In this document: positions 54,086-63,767 of the stretch, one piece after another
Position numbering within the stretch: position 1 is the first letter of the stretch
Layout of the letters: each line of letters begins with the position of its first letter
NCBI GenBank assembly: GCA_025938935.1
Contig: JAPCWB010000001.1
Span: 3,286,001 to 3,350,000, forward strand
Reading direction: 5' to 3'
Source: Novosphingobium sp. MW5
GTDB lineage: Bacteria; Pseudomonadota; Alphaproteobacteria; Sphingomonadales; Sphingomonadaceae
Length of the DNA: 64,000 nucleotides
Made by a program: the position numbers and the translations under genes
Notes under the pieces: generated by a model
Seen by the model: only the letters and a program-made list of their open reading frames with translations
What the model was told of the DNA's origin: nothing
Databases searched by the model: none

Positions 54086-55780
54086 TCAGCGCCCCTGTGC
54101 GCGCCAGCGCATGACGGTCCGCTGGACGGCGGTTTCCTCGCCGCCGGTCTGGCGCCACAGTTCGGTTATGCTCGGGTCGGCAGAAGCCGGGCGCTTCATT
54201 TCCTCGAGGTCGTCGAAAGTGACGCGCATCGGGATCGAAACGCCCTCACCGCACATGATCGCCTCGCGGTTGCGCAGCGCCGGGATCGAATCGAGGAACC
54301 CGCGCGAGCCTTCGGGCATGGCCGCCTTGACGAAGGCCTGGTCGCGGTCGTTGTTGAGGCGCATCGAAATGATCGTGCCGCACTGCGAAAGCACGCCTTC
54401 GGCAAGGTCTGACGGGCGCTGGGTAATGAGGCCAAGCGCGACGCCGTACTTACGACCTTCCTTGGCAATACGGCTGAGGATGCGGCCTACCGAAGAACCA
54501 TCGGCGTTGCGCTCGTTGGGCACATAACGGTGGGCTTCCTCGCAGACCAGCAGCACCGGGCGCTGCTTTTCGTCGCGGCTCCAGATGGCGTGGTCGAAAA
54601 CCAGGCGGGAGAGCACGGCGACCACGGTCGAGGTGATTTCGGACGGCACGCCCGAAACGTCGATGATCGAGATCGGCTTTCCGTCTGCCGGCAGGCGGAA
54701 GATACGGCCGATGAAGTCCGCCATGGTATCGGTCACCAGCATGCCCGAGAACATGAACTGGTAGCGCGGATCGTTGCGCAGCTCGTCGATCTTGTTCTTG
54801 ATCCGCATGTAGGGCGCGGAAGTCGTCGCCTTGTCGAGCTTGCCGGCCTCGTTCTGGATGATGTTGGTCAGGTCGGACAGCACGTAGGGGATCGGCGAAT
54901 CGACCGTGATGCGGCCCATCTGCTCTGCCAGCCGGTTCTTCATGCGGGCCTGCAGCAGGCAGCGGGCAAGGATGTCCGCGTCTTCCTGCCGCTGCTCGCC
55001 GGTCGAGGTGAGCATGGCTTCGCAGTGCTCTTCGAAGTTCATCAGCCAGTAGGGCATCGCAAGGTTCGACACGTCGAACACCATGCCGGTGGTCTTAAAC
55101 GCGGCGGCATATTCGCCGTGTGGATCGACCATGACGATGTGGCCCTGCGGCGCAGCCTCGCAGATGCGGTGCAGGATCAGCGCGGCGCTGGTCGACTTGC
55201 CGGTACCGGTCGAACCGAGCAGGGCGAAGTGCTTGCCGAGGAATGCGTCGATGTAGATGCCGGCGCGGATATCGCGCGTGGGGAACACGGTACCGACCTG
55301 GATGGTCGAGCGGCCATCGCTGGCATAGATCTGGCGCAGGTCGTTGGTCGTGGCAGGGTAAACCAGCGCGCCGGGGATCGGATAGCAGGTCACACCGCGG
55401 CGGAAGCCGTGGATGCGGCCCGTCAGCTTTTCCTCGTCGCCTTCGCCCGGGAAGTCGATCTGCGCGGTGATGCCGCCGGGGCTCTTGCTGTCCTGCCTTT
55501 GCGTGCGGACCGAAGCGAGCAGCCAGCCGCGGCCGACGCGGATCTTGATCTGGCTGCCGACCTGCCCGGCCAGGGCGATCGAGGGATCGTGATCCTCCGA
55601 GCATTCCTGCAAACGGGTCAGGTCCAGCGCGATCGACGAGCTGGAACCGGCGATTTCCTGGATGATGCCGATGGGCTCTAGCGCGTTGTCGATCTGCGGC
55701 ACGGCAGCGCCCGCCGCCAGATCCTGCGGCGAAGCCGGTCGTGCATTGTTGAAACCGTTCGAACTCATGTCCGACATCAT
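54086..55780 (-). CDS. HerA-like ATPase (DUF87 family)
   Basis: 564 aa. Order: an N-terminal beta-rich HAS-barrel (about residues 35-120), then the ATPase core with Walker A GSTGTGKSTSAALILHR (about 187-203), HIVMVDPHGEY, Walker B LLVCEEAHRYVPN and the sensor LITQRPSDL. HerA-like proteins form hexameric rings and move DNA in repair together with a NurA nuclease; no nurA is visible here, so bacterial versions may have another partner. Single gene, convergent with MATE. Confidence 0.88.
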   Translation of the reverse strand: MMSDMSSNGFNNARPASPQDLAAGAAVPQIDNALEPIGIIQEIAGSSSSIALDLTRLQECSEDHDPSIALAGQVGSQIKIRVGRGWLLASVRTQRQDSKSPGGITAQIDFPGEGDEEKLTGRIHGFRRGVTCYPIPGALVYPATTNDLRQIYASDGRSTIQVGTVFPTRDIRAGIYIDAFLGKHFALLGSTGTGKSTSAALILHRICEAAPQGHIVMVDPHGEYAAAFKTTGMVFDVSNLAMPYWLMNFEEHCEAMLTSTGEQRQEDADILARCLLQARMKNRLAEQMGRITVDSPIPYVLSDLTNIIQNEAGKLDKATTSAPYMRIKNKIDELRNDPRYQFMFSGMLVTDTMADFIGRIFRLPADGKPISIIDVSGVPSEITSTVVAVLSRLVFDHAIWSRDEKQRPVLLVCEEAHRYVPNERNADGSSVGRILSRIAKEGRKYGVALGLITQRPSDLAEGVLSQCGTIISMRLNNDRDQAFVKAAMPEGSRGFLDSIPALRNREAIMCGEGVSIPMRVTFDDLEEMKRPASADPSITELWRQTGGEETAVQRTVMRWRAQGR

Positions 55781-55839
55781 GTTAGGCCCCGATCACACCT
55801 GTTAACGGTGGGGGCTTAGGGTTAACTCGTTAATTTACA

Positions 55840-56592
55840 TTAAAACCGGGCGAAAATCCGTCCCGCCGCGAGGCCCATGCCGACCGCGATGCCGACGGCG
55901 AGCAGGCCGTAGAGCAGGCCGAGCTGGTCGGCGAATTCGGCGATGCCGCGCTCGAATCCGCGTTTGCTGACATTGACATGCGCCGTGGCCGAGGCAACCA
56001 CCCGCCCCCGGCTCACCGCCAGCGTTTCCGCCGTATATTGTCCGACCGGGACCGAGGACGGCAGCCGGATGCGGGCCTGATAAAGCACCTGTTCGCTGAT
56101 CGTCACCGCCCCGTCGTTCTGCTGGTAGAGCCCGTCCGCGGCCATCAGGCCGACGAGGCCATCGGCAAAGCGGCGCTGCTTGTTGGGGTCGATCGTGCCG
56201 ATGGGCGAGAGCTGGAGCGAGGAGAGGCCCATCTCGTAAATCGCCGCCGTGCGCGTATCGACGATCTTGTCGATCGGACGGGAGGAGGCAACGGCGTAAT
56301 ATCCTGGCGCCGAACGATATTCCCCGCTGGCGCCGTTGACCCAGATCCCTGCGAGGCGTGTCTTTTCGCGCACCACGATCGAGCGCGTCGGCCCTTTCAG
56401 GATGACGACGATGTCATAGTTGCGCCCGGCGCGGACACCGCTGGGATCGAGGATCGCGCCGTAGAGCAACAGTTCGGTCCCGGTGAAGCCCTGCCGCACC
56501 TCAACCTCGTGCTGCGACACCTCTGGCACGAGGATCGGGTCAGCTGCACCGGTCAGAAGCCAGAGGCTGAGCAAGGCGAGCAGCCGCTTCAC
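55840..56592 (-). CDS. TIGR02186 family membrane protein
   Basis: 250 aa with signal peptide (MKRLLALLSLWLLTGAADP) and a C-terminal helix (LGLLYGLLAVGIAVGMGLAAGRIF). The central part, ELLLYGAILDP and VVREKTRLAGIWVNG, is the TIGR02186 pattern. It overlaps the TSUP gene by four bases, a pairing conserved in alphaproteobacteria. Probably a periplasmic partner of the transporter; molecular role unknown. Confidence 0.87.
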   Translation of the reverse strand: MKRLLALLSLWLLTGAADPILVPEVSQHEVEVRQGFTGTELLLYGAILDPSGVRAGRNYDIVVILKGPTRSIVVREKTRLAGIWVNGASGEYRSAPGYYAVASSRPIDKIVDTRTAAIYEMGLSSLQLSPIGTIDPNKQRRFADGLVGLMAADGLYQQNDGAVTISEQVLYQARIRLPSSVPVGQYTAETLAVSRGRVVASATAHVNVSKRGFERGIAEFADQLGLLYGLLAVGIAVGMGLAAGRIFARF

Positions 56593-57503
56593 AGCGGAGA
56601 CACCGTGTACAGCGCTTCCGGACGGTATGTCAGGCCCAATGCCATGCGCAGCGCCACCAACAGGACCAGCGCGGCGAGCACGAGGCGCAGGCGCTCTGCC
56701 GGGATCTTGAGCGCGAACCTTGCGCCCAATTGCGCACCCGTGACCGAACCCAGCAGCAGCAGCGCGGCGAGCACGATGTCTACCGCCTTGGTCGTCACCG
56801 AATGCATCAGCGTGGTGGCTATCGTGGTGAACAGGATCTGGAACAGCGAAGTGCCGACCACCACGTTCGCGCTCATGCCGAGGATGTAGAGCATGGCCGG
56901 GACCAGCACGAAGCCGCCGCCAATGCCCATCAGCATGGTCAGGATCCCGGTCAACACGCCCAGCAGCAGCGGCGCGAGCGGCGAAATGTAGAGGCCCGAG
57001 CGGTAAAAGCGCCAGCGGAGCGGCAAGCTGGCGACAAGAGGGTGGTGGCGGCGCTTGCGGGCCGGAAGCGGCACGCCGGTACGCTGGGCTTTCAGTTCTG
57101 CCCAGGCGTCACGCGCCATGATCCCGCCGATGCCGCCCAGCAGGACGACGTACAGGATGTTGATCAGCGTATCGATCTGGCCGAGCGCGGTGAACAGGTT
57201 GAACAGCAAGGCGCCCAGCCCCGTGCCGACAATGCCGCCAGCGACCATGACCGCGCCCATCTGGTAATCGACCCCGCCCCGCCGCGAATGGGCGATCACG
57301 CCAGAAACGCTCGCCCCCGTAACCTGGCTGGCGGCAGAGGCCGCGGCAACCGTTGGCGGCACGCCATAGAAGATCAGCAGCGGCGTGGTCAGGAAGCCAC
57401 CGCCCACACCGAACATGCCCGAAAGCACACCCGTCAGCACGCCCAGCCCGACGATAACGAGCAGGTTCACCGCGAGGTTGGCTATGGGCAGGTAGACATC
57501 CAT
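56589..57503 (-). CDS. TSUP/TauE-SafE family anion exporter
   Basis: 304 aa, eight or so helices in two homologous halves: GVLTGVLSGMFGVGGGFLTTPLL and GVLTGILTMLMGIGGGFVLVPAML are the paired TauE/SafE motifs. The family moves sulfite, sulfonates or other organosulfur anions. Co-transcribed with TIGR02186. Substrate not predictable. Confidence 0.92.
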   Translation of the reverse strand: MDVYLPIANLAVNLLVIVGLGVLTGVLSGMFGVGGGFLTTPLLIFYGVPPTVAAASAASQVTGASVSGVIAHSRRGGVDYQMGAVMVAGGIVGTGLGALLFNLFTALGQIDTLINILYVVLLGGIGGIMARDAWAELKAQRTGVPLPARKRRHHPLVASLPLRWRFYRSGLYISPLAPLLLGVLTGILTMLMGIGGGFVLVPAMLYILGMSANVVVGTSLFQILFTTIATTLMHSVTTKAVDIVLAALLLLGSVTGAQLGARFALKIPAERLRLVLAALVLLVALRMALGLTYRPEALYTVSPL

Positions 57504-57552
57504 GGGAACGCCCCTGCCTAGAACCTGATGACCCTGATGTTAAGGCAGATCC

Positions 57553-58719
57553 CTAGAATCCTGCGGACAAGGTGATCGCCGGGCCTGACTGCGGCGCGGC
57601 CTTGCCCGCAACGCGGAAGCGCCAGTCCGCCGCGACGCGCAGGGTAGAGGCCTGGGTGGGATGCAGCGTCAGCCGCGCAGAGGGACCGGCGTCGAGCCTT
57701 GAAGCACCTTTCTGCGCCCCGCCCCACAGGCCCCCGCCCGCCGAGAAATCGGCCCCGGCAAGGCGGATCAGCGGCTTTTCAAGGCGAAGCTGACCATCGA
57801 CGAAGGCCGTCGACCCGGTTCCCCCGACCCAGCCGGCTTGTCCATAAGCCTCGGCGCGCAGGCCCAGCGGCAGCGCCGCCGTGGGCAGTTCGGTCACCAG
57901 CGCCGCGGCAGGCCGCAGGCGGGTACCGGCCGGCGTGCGCGTCACGCGGCCCTCTGCCATGGCGAGCAGAGGCAGGCGCGAAAGCGGGCGGGCGGAGAGG
58001 CCGAGCGCAGCTTCCTTCTCACGCGAACCATCGAGCGCCGCGCTGGCCCGCACATAAAGCGAAGGCCGGTTGGGCGAGGTGCGGTCGATCCGGTAGCGCA
58101 GGACCGCGCCTGCCCGGCTGGCGCCATAAGAGCCGCCAATTGCCGCAAGCGCAGGCACGCCGCCGCCCCGCCGCAGCATAAGCCAGCCGTCGCCCGACCA
58201 GCGCGATGCGGGCTTGGCCACAGGCTGGGCCGGATTGCGCTGCGCAGCCATTACGACATCGGGCAGCGGAACCTGGCTCAATGCGGCAAGGAACAGCATC
58301 TGGTGGCCGCCCGCCAGCATCGGGTTGGAACGCGGCGCGGCCGAAACGGGCGATGGCTGAGGCAAAGGCGCCGGAACGGCTGGTTCGATGAATGCGGGAG
58401 CCACGGGCTGCGGCAAGGGCCTCTCAAGCAAAGGCGATACCGAAGGAGACGGCAAAGGCCGGGCAAAGGGTGATGTTGCATCAGCCGCAGTTGCCGGAAC
58501 GGCTTTGCGCGGTGCCGATGCCTTCGCGGAACTGTCCTTGACGACTGCGGCCACGGGCATTTCGCCCTCGCCCGTTGCCGCCAGCCAGTCGGGCCTTGGT
58601 GCCTGCGGTGCCGATACCGGCAGGGCAATCGCGATGACCCGGAAAGTGGTCCACAGCCCGATCATTGACGCCAGCGCGATGACCGGCTGGCCGCGGCGGA
58701 CCTTGGATGCGCGCTTCAT
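57553..58719 (-). CDS. proline-rich outer-membrane-like protein, partner of the NfrB-like glycosyltransferase
   Basis: 388 aa. A basic N terminus and one hydrophobic helix (VIALASMIGLWTTFRVIAIAL), then about 90 Pro/Ala-rich residues, then a C-terminal region of alternating hydrophobic strands ending in Phe (AITLSAGF), as expected of a beta-barrel. The strand region (DGWLMLRRGG, SYGASRAGAVLRYRI) resembles the C-terminal domain of NfrA, the outer-membrane partner of NfrB. It overlaps the glycosyltransferase gene by four bases. Likely an export channel for a polysaccharide; moderate confidence. Confidence 0.65.
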   Translation of the reverse strand: MKRASKVRRGQPVIALASMIGLWTTFRVIAIALPVSAPQAPRPDWLAATGEGEMPVAAVVKDSSAKASAPRKAVPATAADATSPFARPLPSPSVSPLLERPLPQPVAPAFIEPAVPAPLPQPSPVSAAPRSNPMLAGGHQMLFLAALSQVPLPDVVMAAQRNPAQPVAKPASRWSGDGWLMLRRGGGVPALAAIGGSYGASRAGAVLRYRIDRTSPNRPSLYVRASAALDGSREKEAALGLSARPLSRLPLLAMAEGRVTRTPAGTRLRPAAALVTELPTAALPLGLRAEAYGQAGWVGGTGSTAFVDGQLRLEKPLIRLAGADFSAGGGLWGGAQKGASRLDAGPSARLTLHPTQASTLRVAADWRFRVAGKAAPQSGPAITLSAGF

Positions 58720-60143
58720 GACCGCACCTCCCGCACCAATGCCGGGTGGCCATAGTGCGAGGTCTTCTCCCAGACCGGCGCCTCACCCGAAAGGCTGCGC
58801 CAATAGGCGACGAAGGCGCGGCGGCCGGACATGATGGCGATGATGTTCGCCACCGGTATGCGGGCGACGGCGCGCAGCCCCTCCACCCAGCCATATTCGC
58901 GCGCGGTGAAGGCAAAGCGCATGACCGCGCGCCAGACGAGCCCGGCGAAGCAGAACCAGATCATCCCGGCCAGCACGGGCGTCACTTCGCGCGGGGCCGC
59001 AAGTCCCGCCCGTTCCGCCAGCGCAAGCAGGGGCGTGAGGAACAGCAGGATATAGGCGATGGTCAGCAATAGCGCCGACAGCGGCCCGCGGCGGTCACGG
59101 ATGGCCATCCACCAGTCGACCGGGCGTCCCTGCCAGCCGAGCCGGTCCCAGCCCTGAAAAGCAATGCCGTGTACCCAGCGTGTCTTCTGGCGCACCGCGT
59201 CCGGCAGCGTCGCCGGGAAGAAGCTGCGCGTTGCGACCAGTTGCCCATCGCTGTCGCGCAGGCGCAGAAACCGCCCTACCCCGCCGCGCCGTGAAACGAG
59301 CAGACCGAGTTCGTAGTCCTCGGTCAGGCATTCGGCCTCGAACGGACCGTCAGCCGCAAGGCCGCGCTCGCGGTGCAGGTCGGCAAGGATATCGCGCCGC
59401 AGCGCGCAGCCGACGCCGGCCGAGGGCAACGCCGCGCCCATGGCATCGCGCACGACCATGGCCTTGGCATGAGCCTCGGCAAATTCGTCGATGTAGTGCC
59501 CGGCAATCCAGCGCGCGTTCGGCTGCGGTTCCGGGCGGACGGGAAGCTGGACGAAATCGGCATCGGTCAGCGCGGTGTCCATCAGCGCCAACGCGGCGGG
59601 ATGGACCATGTCCTCGGCATCGTGGAGGATGACCGAGCGGAACGGCGTGCCGGTGCGGGCTTCGTCATCCTGCATCGCCCGGTAGAGGCGGTTCAGGCAA
59701 TCGGCCTTCGTCGTCGGTCCCTGTCGGTCAAAGATCACCAGCCGCACGCGGCGGTCCCCGCCCACGGCCTGCATGGCCGCCATCAGCGTAGCCGCATCGT
59801 TGGCATAGCAGCCGACATAGACGCGCAGTTGCGACTGCTTCCACGCGCCCAGCATGTGCTGGATCGTCGCGCCGATCACTCCCGCTTCCTGCCAGGCCGG
59901 GATCAACACGGCCGCGCCGCCAACCAGCGCGCGCTCCTCCACATCTGCCATCAAGCGGTGGGTGCGCCGCTTGCCGATGATCCGCTGCCACAGCCAGACC
60001 GCGTCAATCGCCAGCTCATCGGAAATGCCGAGCACGAACCAGAATCCGGCGAAAAGCATCAGCTCCCGCTCAAATGCACGCAGGACGTGGAACACCGATT
60101 CCAATCCCGGAAGAGCAGCAACTATCGACAATGAAACCGACAA
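58716..60143 (-). CDS. NfrB-like membrane glycosyltransferase family 2
   Basis: 475 aa. An N-terminal helix (MLFAGFWFVLGISDE) precedes a GT-A domain with HDAEDMVHP (the acidic metal motif), GVGCALRRDIL and the QxxRW-like QKTRWVHGIAFQGWD, then two or three C-terminal helices. Close in layout to NfrB but without the C-terminal cyclic-di-GMP-binding domain that E. coli NfrB has. The start seems to be TTG at 60143 with GGGG upstream; internal starts are possible. It probably makes a secreted polysaccharide together with the downstream barrel protein. Confidence 0.85.
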   Translation of the reverse strand: MSVSLSIVAALPGLESVFHVLRAFERELMLFAGFWFVLGISDELAIDAVWLWQRIIGKRRTHRLMADVEERALVGGAAVLIPAWQEAGVIGATIQHMLGAWKQSQLRVYVGCYANDAATLMAAMQAVGGDRRVRLVIFDRQGPTTKADCLNRLYRAMQDDEARTGTPFRSVILHDAEDMVHPAALALMDTALTDADFVQLPVRPEPQPNARWIAGHYIDEFAEAHAKAMVVRDAMGAALPSAGVGCALRRDILADLHRERGLAADGPFEAECLTEDYELGLLVSRRGGVGRFLRLRDSDGQLVATRSFFPATLPDAVRQKTRWVHGIAFQGWDRLGWQGRPVDWWMAIRDRRGPLSALLLTIAYILLFLTPLLALAERAGLAAPREVTPVLAGMIWFCFAGLVWRAVMRFAFTAREYGWVEGLRAVARIPVANIIAIMSGRRAFVAYWRSLSGEAPVWEKTSHYGHPALVREVRS

Positions 60144-60235
60144 GTCATCACCCCCCAGCGAATCCCTTGAGAACTATGCATATTCCCGAGGGGTTTCACT
60201 TGCAACGCAGCATTTCCAAACTGTAGGGTCAACGC

Positions 60236-61399
60236 ATGGCCATTCGCAAACATCTCGCCGGCCGCATTGCCGCCAGAATCGTCAAACTGGCGCATGGGGA
60301 CGCTGGAGCTGGAGTCATCCTGCTGACCTGCGCGGCAATCGCCCTCGCCCTTGCCAATTCACCGCTGGCAGAGGGCTGGCACCACCTGCTTCACGGCGAT
60401 TTGCCGCTGGTCGGGCAGAACCTGCACTACTGGATCAACGACGGGCTGATGGCGATTTTCTTCTTCGTCGTTGGCCTTGAGATCAAGCGCGAGGTGCTCG
60501 ACGGAGAGCTTGCCAGCCCCGCCCGGAGACGCCTGCCGGTGATCGCGGCGGCGGCTGGCATGGCCATGCCGGCCATCGTTTTCCTGATCGCGGCGCGCGG
60601 CACGCCGGGCATTGCCCCGGGCTGGGCCATTCCGGCGGCGACCGACATCGCCTTTGCCGTGGGCGTCCTGGCGCTTGCTGGAAAGGGCCTGCCGCCGAGC
60701 CTCCGGCTGTTCCTGCTGACCGTGGCCATCGTCGATGATCTGGGCGCGGTGGCCATCATCGCGCTGTTCTATACGACGGGGCTGGACCTCGCCTGGGGCG
60801 CCGGCGCGCTTGCCTCACTGGCGGCGATGCTGGTGCTCAACAAGTCCGGCGTGCGCGCAGGCGCGGCCTATGTGCCGCTGGCGGTCGTGGCATGGTATTG
60901 CACGCTGCACTCGGGGGTCCACGCGACGATCGCCGGGGTGCTGGCAGCCATGACCATTCCGATGAAGCTCAATGGCGCGGGCGACAGCCTTCTGCTGCGC
61001 ATGGAGCATGCCGTCGCGCCGTGGAGCGCCTACCTCATCGTGCCGCTGTTCGGCCTCGCCAATGCAGGTGTGGAACTGGGCGCGGGCGTCCACCTGCTCG
61101 CCCCGCTGCCGCTGGCTGTGGCGCTCGGCCTGTTCGTGGGAAAGCAGGCGGGCATCCTCGGTGCAATCCTTGGAGCCGAAAAGCTCGGGCTGGCCAAGCG
61201 GCCGGAGGGCACCTCCACGCTCCAGCTATGGGGCCTAGCCGCACTCTGCGGCATCGGTTTCACCATGAGCCTGTTCATCGCCGCGCTCGCCTTCCCCGCC
61301 TCGCCTGACCTTGTGGACGAGGCGAAGCTGGGCGTGCTGGCGGGTTCCGCGCTGTCAGGCCTGCTGGGCTTTTCCCTGCTGCGCTTTGGCAAGCGCTGA
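60236..61399 (+). CDS. nhaA: NhaA, Na+/H+ antiporter
   Basis: 387 aa, about 12 helices. The ion-binding Asp pair is in TVAIVDDLGAVAIIALFYT (about residues 163-164), with IPAATDIAFAVGVLAL and the C-terminal CGIGFTMSLFIAALAF. Electrogenic antiporter for sodium and pH homeostasis. Divergent from the glycosyltransferase, convergent with glyoxalase I (six-base gap). Confidence 0.95.
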   Translation: MAIRKHLAGRIAARIVKLAHGDAGAGVILLTCAAIALALANSPLAEGWHHLLHGDLPLVGQNLHYWINDGLMAIFFFVVGLEIKREVLDGELASPARRRLPVIAAAAGMAMPAIVFLIAARGTPGIAPGWAIPAATDIAFAVGVLALAGKGLPPSLRLFLLTVAIVDDLGAVAIIALFYTTGLDLAWGAGALASLAAMLVLNKSGVRAGAAYVPLAVVAWYCTLHSGVHATIAGVLAAMTIPMKLNGAGDSLLLRMEHAVAPWSAYLIVPLFGLANAGVELGAGVHLLAPLPLAVALGLFVGKQAGILGAILGAEKLGLAKRPEGTSTLQLWGLAALCGIGFTMSLFIAALAFPASPDLVDEAKLGVLAGSALSGLLGFSLLRFGKR

Positions 61400-61405
61400 G
61401 GCCGC

Positions 61406-61825
61406 TTACCAGCTGCCGGTATTCTCCATGCTCGCCCAGGGCTCCTGCGGCGGCAGGTTGCCTTGCTGGAGCAGCTCGATCGAGATGCCGTCCGGCGTCT
61501 TGACGAAGGCCATGTGGCCATCGCGCGGCGGGCGGTGGATCGTGTGGCCCGCGGCCATCAGCGCGGCGCAGGTGGCGTAGATATCGTCTACCCGGAAGGC
61601 GAGGTGGCCCATGTTGCGGCCGCCGGTGTAGCCGGCCTCGTCCCAGTTGTGGGTCAGTTCCACCTCGGCCACGCCTTCCTGCCCGTGGGCGGAGAGGAAG
61701 ATCAGGCTGAAACGCCCCTTCTCGTTATCGATGCGGCGCGTTTCCTTCAGGCCGATCAGCTCGAAGAAGGCGATCGTGGCGGCGGGATCCGAAACCCGGA
61801 TCATGGTGTGCAGGTACTGGGTCAT
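61406..61825 (-). CDS. gloA: glyoxalase I (lactoylglutathione lyase)
   Basis: 139 aa, one VOC unit. His in YLHTMIRVSD, Glu in VELTHNWDE, His in MGHLAFRVDD and Glu in GISIELLQQG are the four metal ligands. Converts the methylglyoxal-glutathione hemithioacetal to lactoylglutathione. Length suits the short Ni/Co-type enzymes. Single gene. Confidence 0.92.
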   Translation of the reverse strand: MTQYLHTMIRVSDPAATIAFFELIGLKETRRIDNEKGRFSLIFLSAHGQEGVAEVELTHNWDEAGYTGGRNMGHLAFRVDDIYATCAALMAAGHTIHRPPRDGHMAFVKTPDGISIELLQQGNLPPQEPWASMENTGSW

Positions 61826-61874
61826 GCCGCCAACATAGGATCGCTATGCCGCGGCGCAAACCCCCGGACCAAAT

Positions 61875-61907
61875 GAAAACGGCCCGCCCCGGTAAGGGGG
61901 GCGGGCC
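61875..61907 (-). terminator. terminator of the TorF gene
   Basis: GGCCCGCCCC (61881-61890) pairs perfectly with GGGGCGGGCC (61898-61907). On the minus strand the hairpin is followed by GTTTTC, 26 bp past the torF stop. Confidence 0.82.
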
Positions 61908-61932
61908 GCCATTCCGTCCTGCGGAAACTGGA

Positions 61933-62688
61933 TCAGAAGGTCAGCTTGACCGAACCGACAACGGTATCGTCCGAGAAACCGTTGAACGAGTTGCCGTCCA
62001 CGCCAATGTACGAAACGCCGACCGAAAGGTTCTTGGTGATGTTGGCCGTGGCACCAACCGAGTAGTCCCAGCCGCCGTCAAGGCTCTTGGCGGTCAGGCG
62101 GTTCGGCGAAAGCGCGCCGCTGGTGTAACCGGCGTGGGCGCTCAGCGTGACGGGCGTGCTCGGGATGGCAACGCCAAGGTCGGTGTAGACATAGAGGTTG
62201 TCGTCACCGCCCAGCGAGTCCTGCTTCCAGGCATAGGCCATGCCGACCTTGGCGGTCGCCGGACCCATCGTGGTCGAAAGCGAGGCATAGGGTTCGAAAA
62301 CGTTGCCGTCACCCACGCTGCCCGAGGGATAGACGTAGTACAGCAGGCCGACGTCCGCGGTCAGGCCGGAGGTGACTTCGCCGGTCCAGCCGCCGAACAC
62401 GTCGAGTTCCATGTTGCCGTAAACGTCGCCTGCGTCCTGTTCGAGGTTCGAACCCCAGGCACCAACGTAGAAGCCGCTCGAGTGATTGATATTGATGCCG
62501 CCCTGCACGGCCATGTCACCGCCCGAAAGCGAGAGGCCGCGGAAACGGTAATCGGTCACGAAGGCAACGTTGCCGGTGATCGTGACGTCCTTGGGCGGAT
62601 CTGCTTCGTCGGCAAGCGCCGGAGTCGCAGCAAGAAGAGCGCCCGTAAGGGCCGTTGCGGCGAGAACACCGCGAATGGACGTAAGCAT
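61933..62688 (-). CDS. TorF family putative porin
   Basis: 251 aa with signal peptide (MLTSIRGVLAATALTGALLAATPALA). The mature protein has ITGNVAFVTDYRFRGLSLSGG near its start and a C-terminal VGSVKLTF ending in Phe, as in outer-membrane barrels. About 12 amphipathic strands are visible. Proposed to be a small-solute porin. A 266-bp gap lies upstream. Confidence 0.88.
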   Translation of the reverse strand: MLTSIRGVLAATALTGALLAATPALADEADPPKDVTITGNVAFVTDYRFRGLSLSGGDMAVQGGININHSSGFYVGAWGSNLEQDAGDVYGNMELDVFGGWTGEVTSGLTADVGLLYYVYPSGSVGDGNVFEPYASLSTTMGPATAKVGMAYAWKQDSLGGDDNLYVYTDLGVAIPSTPVTLSAHAGYTSGALSPNRLTAKSLDGGWDYSVGATANITKNLSVGVSYIGVDGNSFNGFSDDTVVGSVKLTF

Positions 62689-62954
62689 GACAAATCCCTC
62701 AGGTTGTTAAATGTGCTTCGTCCCACCTGCACCGTAACGGGGGACCTCTTTTCCGGGCCCCGCTCATTTCCGGTAACAGAGGGGTGACATGGAATTGCTG
62801 CATTGCACAAGAGAAAAAAGGCACTAGTGCACCGACATGCAATCCCCATGTGTCCTTTGTGCAACTATCGTCGATTCTGCGGGAACAATTCATCGCCCGG
62901 CAAAGTTGCCTCACCAAGACACAGGGCTTATAGGCCCGCCCCGAATAGCAAGCC
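62689..62954. promoter_or_regulatory. divergent promoter region, TorF and phosphoesterase genes
   Basis: 266 bp without a gene. It contains a perfect 10-bp palindrome GCACTAGTGC at 62821-62830 next to an A-rich run; no clear -35/-10 stands out. Otherwise I see nothing in it. Confidence 0.35.
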
Positions 62955-63755
62955 ATGTTGAAAGCGCTCCGCTCCCTTTTCTCCAGCAGCCCCGAACCGG
63001 CGAAGCCCAGCCTTCCCGCCGGCCAGCGCGTCTATGCCGTGGGCGACATCCATGGCCGGCTCGACCTGATGGTGGCGCTGGCCGAAGCGATCGAGGCGGA
63101 CGACCGCGCGCGGGGACAAGCGGATACCACGGTCATCCTGCTGGGCGACCTGGTTGATCGCGGACCTGACAGCGCCGGGGTCATCACGGCGGCGCGCCTG
63201 TGGGCACAGCAGCGCCATGTCCGCTTCATCGCCGGCAATCATGAGGAAATGTTCCTCGATTCCCTCGACGACGTGGAAACGCTGCGCCATTTCATCCGCT
63301 ATGGCGGGCGCGAGACCTTGTTGTCCTATCCCATCGCCAAGTCCGACTACCTTGCTGCCGAGGTCGAGGACCTGCAGGTCATGATGCGCAATGCCGTGCC
63401 GCAGGAAGATATCGATTTCCTCTCCTCGTTCGAGGACATGATCCAGATCGGGGATTACACCTTCGTCCATGCCGGCGTTCACCCGGAGATCGCCATGGAC
63501 GAGCAGCGCACCAGCCATCTGCGCTGGATTCGCGAACCTTTCCTGTCGCACGCCGGGGATCTGGGCAGCGTAGTCGTCCATGGCCATTCGATCGCCGAAG
63601 AGGCACAGGTCCTGGCCAACCGCATCGGCATCGATACGGGCGCTTACCAGTCGGGCCGCTTGACCGCGCTGGGTTTGGAAGGCAGCAACCGATGGCTGAT
63701 CGAAACCATCGATGACGGGGGCGACATCCGCACCCGTCTGCGCAAGGCCGTATAA
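62955..63755 (+). CDS. PPP-type metallophosphoesterase
   Basis: 266 aa. GDIHGRLDLM (about residues 30-39), GDLVDRGPDS (about 64-73), GNHEEM (about 95-100) and the later HAGVHPE and VVHGHSI are the calcineurin-like metal motifs, in the PPP Ser/Thr phosphatase/ApaH-like arrangement. Likely hydrolyses a phosphoprotein or dinucleotide. Next to the UDP-glucose dehydrogenase gene by 12 bases, so possibly linked to polysaccharide production. Confidence 0.9.
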   Translation: MLKALRSLFSSSPEPAKPSLPAGQRVYAVGDIHGRLDLMVALAEAIEADDRARGQADTTVILLGDLVDRGPDSAGVITAARLWAQQRHVRFIAGNHEEMFLDSLDDVETLRHFIRYGGRETLLSYPIAKSDYLAAEVEDLQVMMRNAVPQEDIDFLSSFEDMIQIGDYTFVHAGVHPEIAMDEQRTSHLRWIREPFLSHAGDLGSVVVHGHSIAEEAQVLANRIGIDTGAYQSGRLTALGLEGSNRWLIETIDDGGDIRTRLRKAV

Positions 63756-63767
63756 GGAACAGGGTCC

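Noticed and set aside
60144..60235. Sodium-type riboswitch before nhaA
   Set aside because: The 92-bp gap shows no convincing paired architecture, and I cannot match it to a known motif by eye.
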